From the NCBI GenBank assembly GCA_033002965.1, contig JAURVB010000771.1:62001-126000 (forward strand): 64,000 bases of DNA, written 5' to 3'. The first letter of the stretch is position 1; every line of letters begins with the position of its first letter. This DNA comes from Piper betle. Its lineage: Eukaryota; Streptophyta; Magnoliopsida; Piperales; Piperaceae. The notes beneath the pieces are model-generated. The model saw only the letters and a program-made list of their open reading frames with translations. It was not told where the DNA came from and ran no database searches. Shown one piece after another: positions 1-9,685 of the stretch. Both the position numbers and the translations under genes were made by a program.

Positions 1-2
1 AG

Positions 3-3000
3 CTGGAATCAAACTTGCGACTGGTTGTTCTTTCTCCAGAATGGTTGAAGCAAATTGACTCTGCAGCTACTGTGGGTTCAGCTTGTCATGTTTCAGTCAG
101 TTCCGCGCATATTCACTCAAAACATGGGTTTAGTAAGAAAAACTCGGAAGAATGCTTACCAAGATGCTGACTCTAATTTTTCTTTTCATGCAAAATCAAC
201 TATCCAATGGTGGAGAGGGGGTAAGCTTTCTCGCCAAGTATTTAACTGGAAGATGCTGCCTCAGCAAATGGCTTCTCTAGGTGCTCGTCAAGGTGTGCGC
301 TACTGCTGTTAAACTCTATTCTACTAGTAATTTTTTTGTATGAGAAGTTTATCATTGAATGCCAATTCAATTTTTTTTCCAGGTGGATGCAGAAAGATTC
401 CTGGAATTTTTTACCCCGATGGTTCAGAGCTTGCAAAAAGAAGCAAGCGCATTGCGTGGAGAGCTGCAGTTGAAATGTCCATGATTGCTGCACACCTTGC
501 TTATCAGGTTGGCATGCTACTATGGGATCTTCTTAGACGTCCTGGCTATGAATGGCATTGGTAACCATAAAGATACATGCCTAGACACTTGCTCATTTTG
601 GTGCAGGTTTCTTTTTAAGAAATGTAGCAATGCATTTAAAATAAGGCAGTGACAGGATATAATATCTGAGAGGATTTTGTGTTAAGAATAGAAATATGCT
701 ATATTGTTTACTTGTTCGTTTCCGACGGTAAGGTTCATACCTTTATTGTAATTGAAGTTGTCAAATATTTAATCCAAAATATTGTTTGAAGATGCCTACA
801 AGTTCTTACATCTGTGTCGTTCTGTATGTCACCAGGTAAGGGATTTAGATTCAAATATTCGGTGGAATGATATTACAAGCACAGAACTTTTTTCAAAGGC
901 TTCTAAGGAATCAAAGAAGTTAGTTAAGCCCTTGAAGAATGTGAGTATCCGGAAAAAGCGTATGGATGGACAGCAAGCACAATATTTACTTGACTTTGGG
1001 AGGAGAAAAACTGTACCTAAAATGGTTACAGAGCAGGGGATTCTTATGGAGGACCCTTCAAGTGAGAGGAAAAAGTATTGGTTGAATGAATCTTACGTTC
1101 CACTGAGCTTGTTGAAAGCCTTTGAAATGAAGAAACTGGCGGGCTATATCAACAAAAAAGCAAGGTTGATTTGTCTAAAGAGACGTGCAGAAGAAAGAAG
1201 TTGCGAAGAAAGGATGGATTATCCTATCTCTTCTTGAAGCTTAGGGAAGATAAACATGCTAAGGTGGCCAAGCAAGTGGTTGCAAAGAGGAACACTAAAA
1301 GAAAGAAAAATTCGAAAAAGAAACGACAGTCAAAGCAGCACATGGTTGAAGAAGAAAATGAAAGCTATCAGTGTGGTTACTGTCGATCAGATGTTTTAGT
1401 AAGGTATTTGTGTCTTCCACAATATTCAAGAATGCTTTTTTCTTATTTGAAAATTTGAAATTATATATTTTAAAAATTTTAAGGGATGAGATGTGATAAA
1501 TAATCAGCACGCCACACACCATTTTTAACTTGTTTTGCTAATCGTGGAAATGCTACAAGACATGTTTCTGAAGTAGTTTATTTGACGCTATTTAACAGGG
1601 CATAAAATCTATGTTACAAACTTACAAAATAGTTTTGCTTCTGCTTATTGTAAACAAACCTTGAATGAGGAAAAAGAAATGGTGTCTTTTATTTTTGGTC
1701 ATTAAATGCTGATGGAATTAGTATATGATTAATGGGATACAGGAGTGTCAGATTCAGTTATAATTATCTTACTTTGTAGTTGTTCAAAGTATTATGAAGC
1801 TTTAGCAATATGTTAAAAAATCCCTGATGGAGTGAAACCTGAACTCATTAACAAACATATCTTTGATATGGTTTTCACTTTATACTTTTCACTTGTTTTC
1901 TCTTGCAAAGTAATATTGTTAAAACTAATTAATACCTTATGTTTCTTTTGGTTACAGGGAAGCCCTGAAATGCAGGTTTTGTAAACGTAAGTTTGTCTCA
2001 CAACATCAATTATCATTCTTCTCAACTTTTTGCTTATAACTTGTTGGTTAAATCTTTGTGGAACTGGGAATTATCTAATTTGTCAAATTCGGCTGTTTTA
2101 AAATATATTTTTTTACTGGAGTTGATTGTCAACTTCTTAGAAACTTTGCTCTGTTTCAGAAATAATAGCATGAAGCACTATGGATTTTTTGTATCTGTTA
2201 GCATAGTTTTCTGGCATTTATTGATTTAAATGAACTTATTTGTTTAATAGCTTTTATAAATATAACATTTTTTTAATTCATATTTGGATATCTATACTCT
2301 TTTCAGATTTTTTTCACAAGAGACATGTAAGAGCCTCATATGGAAACACTTCTAAGCGTACATATGCATGCTACAATTGCCAAAGAAGAAAAAATGTGAA
2401 ACCCGGTAAGGCGAAGCAAAATTTGCCGCAAAGAACTGGCATGATGACAAGATCAGCGGCAAAGCAAAAGATCTCTAAGCCAGTAAAAAAGCGTAAGAGG
2501 TGTGTTAGCAGTGAAGGAAAAAGATACTTGAAAAAGAGAAAGAGGTCAATCACAACGCAAAAGGTTCTTCCAAGAAACAGCAACCATGTGATTGTTGAAG
2601 AGCACACCAGTGACATCACTTGGCGCAAGGGAAAGAGGGCAAAAATAAGTCATTCATACTGGTTAAATGGTGTTCGTTGGACTAGGAAACCAAATGATGA
2701 ACGTGGAATTCAGTTTAGGGACAAGAAAGTCATTTTACCATATGGAGAACAAATTGATGTGAAAAGCTTCAAGCCTACATGTTCTCTTTGTAACAGTGAT
2801 CACCAGTCAGGCTTCATCTATATCAACTGTGAATTATGTGATGGTAAGTGACTCTATTGAATAGCAGTTGATGTGAATTGTGTGGGGACACAAAAGTTAG
2901 TGTGAATTGTATTCTGTGTGATGGTTGTTTGTTTTTTGCTTTTTCTTTTTCCACTTTAGTCCTTGTGAACGTGCGCACACAATTATCATCCTTTTTAGCT

Positions 3001-3852
3001 GCTATTGTTTAAAGTTTTGATTTGACAAATATGCAAATATGCTTCGTCTTACAACTCTTGGGCATTGTTCAAGACCTCTTGGAAAAACTTTAAGATATAA
3101 ATTTTAATGGATGTTTGGATTAGCCCTTATAGATCTTACTACCACCATGGGAACCTTGTAAAGCTAGTGTAGCTTTTGGTCTGACATTCCTTGTTTGATA
3201 GGGAAAGATTTATGATGAGATGACTGAATGCCTTGACAGAATGTATTAATTATGCATGTTTAATCTTTTAACAGCATGCAACTTCTATCCACCTATTAAA
3301 CAAACCACCGTTTTTAACAAATTGCGAGTTGTCTTTTTTGGTGTTGTTTGACTGACCTGTTCCTTAATTGGCTGTTGATTAGCAGGTTGGTTTCATGGGG
3401 AGGCCTTTGGTGTTGCTCTAGAGAAGAGTGATAGTGTTATTGGGTTTAGATGTCATGATTGCCGTATGGAAGTTTCTCCTACGTGCCCGTATTTGGACTC
3501 TGCAGTTACTACTGATGAACCTGAAGATGAGAAAAGGATTGATGCTGAAGGTAAAACTGAGACATTGGAAATGGAGAATAGACCTGCTGGTGGTGAAGCT
3601 GTTGAGGGGATAAATCAAGTTGATGGAGGTGTCAAATCTGGTGTAGATGATGCAGTAATTCAGAATGTAGATGGACTACTAATCTTGGAAACAGAGAATC
3701 AACTGTTCGAAAATTTAAGTGATCCTCTTGAGAGTGCAGATGCACTTCATGATACCATCAAAGGTGGTGTAAATGATGCAGATTCCCAGAATAGACACCA
3801 GCCGCTAATCTTGGAGAGTCAAATTCCAGAAATTTTAGAAGAAGCTCAATAA
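3..3852 (+). CDS. PTM: PTM-type PHD-finger protein, C-terminal part (gene enters from left edge)
   Basis: Recognised as the C-terminal half of the plant DDT/PHD protein PTM, known in Arabidopsis as a PHD transcription factor linked to chloroplast-to-nucleus signalling. Exons inferred from reading frame and GT..AG sites: 3-292, 383-507, 836-1403, 1958-1986, 2307-2843, 3386-3852 (stop TAA). Family blocks visible in order: WWRGGKLSR (about 210), RKIPGIFYP (390), LDSNIRW (848), SSERKKYWLNESYVPL (1050), a Cys4-His-Cys3 PHD finger (CGYC..CRFC..FHKRH..CYNC, spanning exons 3-5), a Lys/Arg-rich basic stretch, the WLNGVRWTRKPNDER block, then a second PHD finger (CSLC..CELC..WFHGEAFG..CHDC). Two single-base frame changes are needed: one base extra between about 130 and 165, one missing near 1135-1160. 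The rest of every exon is open and conserved, so sequence error is as likely as decay. The acidic C-terminal tail (3500-3850) shows no obvious membrane helix. Confidence 0.88.
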
Positions 3853-5084
3853 CAGTTGTTTATTTAAACAAAGAGCTAGGTCTTGTTACGATAGGGAGTA
3901 ATGAAGATTGGTTTTAAGAGAAGTGTGGGATTTTTGAGCTAGAGAGATATGTAGATTGAAGCATATTTTTCTTGATTTCACATCTGATAGGGAAACCCTG
4001 ACCATGAAGAGATGAGATGTGGAATATGGCAAGTTCCCTTGAAATCTTCATTCTTACATTATAGGATTCTTTACATGTGCAGCAGCAGGTCTGGCATTTG
4101 TTAAGTTTTGGTCTCACAACAGGTTTGACAATCTTGAAAGCCTTTCTTAATGAGATATTGCTGCTTTGAAGAGCTGTCGACATCCAGACTATCGTGCCTT
4201 GGCCAAAGCGGGGGTTGCTTCCAAAGGCGGCGATTGGCATTGCATGGCGGTATTGTACAGTAAAACGCCCATTCTTCTGACCTGAATTTGCCGGGAAATG
4301 GCCGTCTGGTGACAATTGACTTGGTTCCGGCCATTCTAACCGAAAATTGCTCACTTTAAAGGTTAGGTAGATGTTGTTTTAAGTGATCACAAGTTTTGCT
4401 CATTTCTATTCTTGTTGTAATATATCATATTTTATCAATGCACGAAATGCATTTGTTGCATTCTATCCGTGGCAACATTGTGTCTAAAATCATGTCGTAT
4501 GTTGAAGTTGTTGGTTATAAGAATCTCATGCAAAATGCTTGCCCGTATGGCATAGCTTGTAAGAACATGTTGACAAACTCAAGATTAATTTAAGAATCCA
4601 TGTGCTAGTAGTGTTTATGTCGTTTGTAAAGTTACATTTGACGTACGCCGTGTATATTGCATGTACTTAGTTTATCTTTTCTCCAAGCTCTATTGTGTCT
4701 TAAGGATATCTTATATATCATAGGCCTTATATAGAGGCCTAATTCATTGGTCGACCGACCATTACTGTATATTAATCCCCTTCAAGTAAAGTGGAACCTC
4801 CTAAGTTGTTTTCTTTTTTTCGAGAATACACTTGGGAATTAAGAGATCAACATTTTATGCGTGTATTGAAAATTTTTTAAAAAAGAAATCAAAAGATTTC
4901 AGTTCGGCTCAAAATTCGTAATGTCTAAAAAAAAGTAAATTTGAATATGTGGATTCATAAAATATAATGAGTCCCTGTTGCCTGTACGTGGGAGCAGAAA
5001 TGTTTACTTGCCTTCACATTAATTTCGATTATAAAGACAATTTAAATTAAATTTATATTTTTGTTAAAAAAAATCACCCAACCC
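3853..5084. other. Intergenic, includes PTM 3' UTR
   Basis: No gene recognised. The first several hundred bases are presumably the 3' UTR of the PTM-type gene. Open frames at 3914-4354 on the minus strand have no recognisable motif and are treated as chance. The remainder is AT-rich. Confidence 0.5.
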
Positions 5085-5710
5085 TCCACCAGACTTGGCC
5101 ACATTTGGCCTGAGGATGGGGCCATAGGCGTCGCGGCCAGAAGGTTGGCCAGATTGGGTCGCCCTTTGGCCAGATCTCGACAGGCTGACCTAGGCTGAAT
5201 TTAGCCTCCAGCTGCATAGTGTGGGAGGGGACTTTGGAGATGATTTTTTTAAAGAAATATCTAATCTAAGTCGTGGCCCAAACTAATCGTGGGGAGGAAA
5301 ATAATAAAATTTTCTTTCCTACCCTAGCTTCGAAATTTTTTTCTTAAATATAAGTTTATAGAGACTGGATAGCTTGCTCCAAAATAATATGAGCGGTCAA
5401 ATTAGAACGATGGCCCAAATTAAATCGCACTTTCAAAAAAACTTTTTTAAAAAACACCAACTGCAACAGCTGGTCAGCTAGAGGGTTGCTTGATCTGGCT
5501 TCCCACAGCGGGATCTGGTGGACGATGAGATTTGGCCAGATCCGGCCACAAGCGGCCAGACTTGGTCGGCCCCGTGGGTTGGTCAGGTCCGATCCCGTGC
5601 AGCTCGATATGGCCTTCCATGGACTGATCTGCCCACGGCCAGCTGCGGGATCCGACCGCCCTCCGGCTAACTCTGGCCGGGACCTCCCGTCTGCAGCCGG
5701 CCATTGTTAG
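5085..5710. repeat. GC-rich island with recurring TGGCCAGA-type words, unidentified repeat
   Basis: Two GC-rich patches (about 5085-5225 and 5465-5706), separated by AT-rich DNA, repeat words of the form TTGGCCAGAT and CGGCCAGA many times on both strands. Both strands have open frames of about 75 codons in the second patch, but these mirror each other and match no family known to me. The base composition contrasts sharply with the flanks, so a non-autonomous transposon interior is the best guess. No terminal repeats were identified. Confidence 0.35.
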
Positions 5711-5922
5711 TTGTTTAACCTGTTTGTTTTCTAAAATTTATCAATCTTGGTCGTCCAATATCTATTTGGGGTAGGAAATTTGGGCTATTAAACTCATTAG
5801 TTTAAAAGCGAATTGATTTAAGTAGTCTCAGATTGGAAGGTAAACATAAACATTTCCCATAACAAAGAAAGAAGAAACAACGACAACAGAGTAAAGAGTA
5901 GTAGGAGCAGTTCGGGAGTGCG

Positions 5923-6875
5923 TTACTTGAAGGTCCCAAGCGAATGGTTGACTGAGGTAAACCCGCCGTCCACGACCAGGTTCTGCCCGCTCACGAACCT
6001 GGCCTCGTCGCCGGCGAGGTACGCCACCGCCTCCGCCACATCCTCCGCCGTCAGGTCCACCCCGGCGAGGTTCCCTGCCTTCCCCATCGCCTCGAAGAAC
6101 GCCTCCCTCGCCCCTTCCGCCGGCGCCCCGCCGACCAGGTGCGGCATCGCCAGCGCCGTCGGCACCCCGTACGGCGACACGCAGTTGACCCGTATCCCGT
6201 GCTTGCCCAGCTCCGCCGCAGCGCTCCGGGTCAGCCCCACCACGGCGTGCTTCGACGCCGTGTACGCGTGCGGCCCGATCCCGCCCACCACCGACGCCAC
6301 GCTCGCCATCGACACGATCGACCCCCGCCGCCGCGGGATCATGACCCGGGCCGCGTGCTTCGTCCCGGCGTACACCCCCGCACGTTCAGCGCCATCACCC
6401 GGTCGAACTCGGCCAGGTCGGTGTCGACGATGCTGTACACGGCGGAGCCGCTCATGCCGGCGTTGTTGACCATCACGTCCAGCCCGCCCGTCGCCGCCAC
6501 GGCCGCGTCCACGGCGGCGCTGACCTCGTCCTCCACCGTCACGTCGCAGTGGAAGTAGTAGGCGCCGGCGGCCTCGCCGCCCAGCGAGTCCCGGAGGCGC
6601 CGGCCGGCCTCGTCCTGGACGTCGACGATGAAGACCTTGGCGCCGTGCCTGTGGAAGAGCTTCACTATGCTCTCGCCGATGCCGGCCGCCCCGCCGGTGA
6701 CCAGCGCCGTCTTCCCTTCCAACCTGTGTAATATCATAATAAATCAAACTCAAGAGCTTCAAAAACCCAGAATCGAAAGACCCAGATGACAAAAAGCCAT
6801 GAAAAGATGGAATTGAAGGGAGGATGGTTAGTGTCACCTTGGAGAAAGGAAGGAGGAGGTGGTGGAAGAAGCCAT
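5923..6875 (-). CDS. Short-chain dehydrogenase/reductase, ABA2/SDR110C type
   Basis: NAD(P)-dependent oxidoreductase of the plant SDR110C family, which includes xanthoxin dehydrogenase (ABA2) and secoisolariciresinol- and momilactone-type enzymes; the substrate cannot be told from sequence. Exon 1 is 6838-6875 (ATG at 6875; 12 codons plus two bases, Ser/Thr-rich), and exon 2 is 5923-6723, spliced GT..AG so that the coding joins as ..SPRLEGK. That intron position is typical for the family. Seen: cofactor motif TGGAAGIG, NNAG, the catalytic Ser in GSIVSMAS, active-site YTASK, the RVNCVSPYG block, and the family's C-terminal DGGFTSVNHS. The frame changes once, near 6370-6385, inside a run of five G (minus strand); one further G would restore the standard NVRG..GTKHAARVMIP region. 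With that the protein would be about 280 residues, normal for the family. GC-rich like many monocot short genes. Confidence 0.88.
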
Positions 6876-7701
6876 TCTTTCTTGCTGCTTGTAAATAAAA
6901 TAAAATGGCTAGCTAATGAGAATATACGAGAAAAAGTTTTCCGTGCCGTCGTTATTGCCGGGCCTTTGATTATAATGACAGCTTATAAATTTTTTAAAAA
7001 AATTAATTTAAATCATACATTAACGATAAAGATCACATTAAAAAAAAAATTTAGGTCATTTTTATAATTAAATGGCTCAAATATACATATATATATATAT
7101 ATATATATACATGAAATTTTTCCTATTGGGCAGGATTGTCAGAATAATGGACTCGACTAAAAATTGTCTTTTAAACAATAAAAAAAAAACTTTTACTATA
7201 ATTTAAAGTTTTTTTTTCAAAAAACTTATTTGTGATTGTCTTTCTTTTCCTTGTTTAATAGATAAGCCAACTTTGGTTGTGGTTATCATGGGATGTCAAC
7301 CTCGTCCTTCCGTTTAATTCTTGCATCCAATAAACCCTCATCTTTCTCTTTCTTGTAGTTTATTAGAAGTATTAAGTCTGTTAATTTTGTTATTTGGGTG
7401 AATATTAATTTTCAAAATTTGTCTCGAAGAAAAGTTAAAACTATAAATGAAGTAGAAGATCCGAAACCTAAACTAATCAGGTGAGCGTTTAATCACTGAC
7501 ATGCGTCAACACAGAAAGCTTAAGTTATTATCTTCCCGCCGGGGAGATAAAGATCTGTTTTGTCCTGCTTGTGAAGTTCTTCAGAGAAGGACAGCCGTCA
7601 ACGGTTATTGTAATTATCAACCCCGGACAACACTAGAGTGCATGCCCGAGCATATCCATAGTCACGGCTTCTCTTCGCCATGAGGAATCTAACAAAGCTT
7701 G
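6876..7701. other. Intergenic, upstream of the SDR gene
   Basis: AT-rich DNA presumably holding the SDR promoter. Contains a TA dinucleotide tract at about 7082-7110. No coding region recognised; the 60-codon frame at 7501-7683 has no motif. Confidence 0.5.
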
Positions 7702-8101
7702 TGTTAGGATTGTAACACACAAAATCTCTAAACTCCTTAATATATAATAATAAATACACAAATCACTTCAATTAAAAAATCCTTATACTTTCCAATTAGA
7801 ATTAATTCACAATCTCTAACGAAAACACTCTAATTAAAAAACTCATAATTCACAATTAAAACAACACTCTCAATTGTGTACTCTCTTTAATTCAATTTTA
7901 TTTCATTCACAATACAATTACATATATATATAGGAAAAAAAACCTAACCTCATAAATACCAAGAGCCAAATACTCAATACTCATCGTCTTTAACAATTCT
8001 TTTCAAATTCCTCGTACCTCTTAGAATAACTCCATGTCTTTACAATTTTTCATATAATTGTACGACTTTTCACATTCAACGTATGATGAGGGACTCCAAC
8101 A
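7702..8101 (-). repeat. 3' LTR of Copia element Y
   Basis: 400 bp, ending TGTTAGGATT at the left. On the minus strand it follows a purine tract (GGGAGGGGAGAA, about 8104-8116) acting as polypurine tract. It closely parallels 12749-13153 with scattered substitutions. Confidence 0.85.
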
Positions 8102-8338
8102 ATTCTCCCCTCCCGAATTATACGGAACACACTAGGGTTGGTTTCAGCATCCTTCATATGGAAAAGAGATACAACCCTTCTAATCTCCCCTTCTCGACTC
8201 ATGTGAAAAACTCCTTAAAAAATCTTCGACTTTGCACTACTTGTTGATCACCAATCAAACTTGAAGAACCATAGTCAATCGCTTTCCGACCATCATCACA
8301 TGAGGAATACAATATCTCAACACTTATCCTTTTCCGAC

Positions 8339-9010
8339 TCATGTGGAATGCACTTTATCTCCCATCATTGGAACTTCTAGCACCTCCCCCACCCTCTTGG
8401 GGAAAGAATTACGACTTTGTTTTTCGTCATTTAGAATCAACTTCTCTTCAAACATCTTTACTAACCCATCCACTCGGGTTTCAGAAAATAACTTATTTTT
8501 ATCTTCCGACTTGATAACAACTTTCCTTCTATCACGAGTATGATCATTACCAAGAATCTTATTACTGAATTCCATTTCTACCTCAGTATGATCAACCCGT
8601 CGACGCCATACTTGCTTAAGAGACCCATCAAGAGTACTTCCACTCTTGACATATCGAAATAATGTCCTGTACAAGCTGCCATATTTTTCTTCTTTTGCAA
8701 TGATAAGTGCACCCTTGGATAACGTCCATACTCCTTTAGCAAATTGAGAACTGTGGCCAATATCATCCAACTTGCCCAAAGACAATATATTTTCCTTCAA
8801 GCTTGGAATATGTCTCACTTTCTTCAAAAATAATTTGTGACCCAAACTAGTCACCATATGCACATCTCCCGTGCCAACAACACGTGATGTGTTACCATTT
8901 CCCATTTTCACCATTCCCAAATTTTCTGATTTATAAGTAGTGAAGAGCTCTTTACATGATGTTACATGAAAGGAAGCTCCAGAATCTACAATCCAACTTG
9001 AATTATCCAT
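8339..9010 (-). pseudogene. Copia polyprotein fragment: aspartic protease and gag-pre-integrase region
   Basis: A 223-codon open frame. It opens with the Copia protease signature WIVDSGASFH and continues with the usual MGNGN and HIPSLKENILS blocks and the KYGSLYR segment of the gag-pre-integrase domain. After about residue 120 the sequence leaves the known family: no integrase zinc finger, integrase core, reverse transcriptase or RNase H follows. It is a remnant of a deletion derivative that could only move with proteins supplied by another copy. Confidence 0.8.
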
Positions 9011-9115
9011 CTTACGAAAGCACTCATCATCACAAGTAAAAAGTACTAAGTCATTTCCATAATTAATAGAATTGACTTCATCATTTTGTTGTTCTTGGTC
9101 CTTTTCCTTGTTATA

Positions 9116-9304
9116 TTACATATCCCTTGTTAATTTTTTGCAATACCTTTTTATGTGACCAACCTTGTTACAATAAAAACACCTTATCACCTTTCTTCCA
9201 TTATTTGTTCGCTTGAACCCACTCTTGCTCTCCTCAGAAACCAAGGCTTGCTCCCTTGAAGATGAAGTTGATATTGCTAACTTTCTTCTTAGCTCCTCTG
9301 ACAA
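9116..9304 (-). pseudogene. Copia gag fragment with CCHC zinc knuckle
   Basis: Short open frame containing CFYCNKVGHIKRYC, a canonical CX2CX4HX4C retroviral-type zinc knuckle, preceded by a basic stretch (FKRTNNGRKVIR). It ends in a stop upstream of the protease frame, so gag and protease are no longer one reading frame here. Confidence 0.8.
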
Positions 9305-9402
9305 GAGTCATAATTAAAGTTTGTACTCTTCTCGACCATCTTGTCAAAATCAAACGAGAAGTTTAATCTTCTCCATGAACCTCAACAGGCGGACGAACCA
9401 AA

Positions 9403-9414
9403 GCTCTGATACCA
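9403..9414 (-). promoter_or_regulatory. Primer-binding site (tRNA-iMet type) of inner LTR X
   Basis: Minus strand reads TGGTATCAGAGC two bases after the LTR end ..CCCAACA. This is the standard plant initiator-Met tRNA primer-binding site. Confidence 0.85.
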
Positions 9415-9416
9415 CT

Positions 9417-9636
9417 TGTTGGGCCCTTTGAGCCCCCACTCAAGTTCCGAAACCACTGTTGGACCTGAAGGACCCTTCGGGCCCCCTAAAAGGGACTTTA
9501 AACAACTAAATGAAACTCACAATAGGTGTCACGGGTCTCGCTTAATCCAAAAGCTAGCTCAAGAATTAAGGTTTTCCCATTACCCTATATACAAGTCACC
9601 AACAACCTCTACGACCAATATGTGACAAACCCAACA
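9417..9636 (-). repeat. LTR X (220 bp) carrying both a PPT and a PBS
   Basis: Begins TGTTGGG and ends CCCAACA, a 7-bp terminal inverted repeat typical of LTR ends. On the minus strand a purine tract (AAAGGGGAGT, about 9637-9646) stands immediately upstream and the primer-binding site (9403-9414) two bases downstream. So one LTR is placed between two internal regions rather than bounding one element. It differs in sequence from LTR Y. Confidence 0.7.
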
Positions 9637-9685
9637 ACTCCCCTTTACACGTCGGGCAAGGCCCGAAACCATCATCGTCTAACAC

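Noticed and set aside
3914..4354. 146-codon minus-strand open frame downstream of PTM
   Set aside because: No motif, lies in the likely 3' UTR of the plus-strand gene, and has an overlapping alternative frame.
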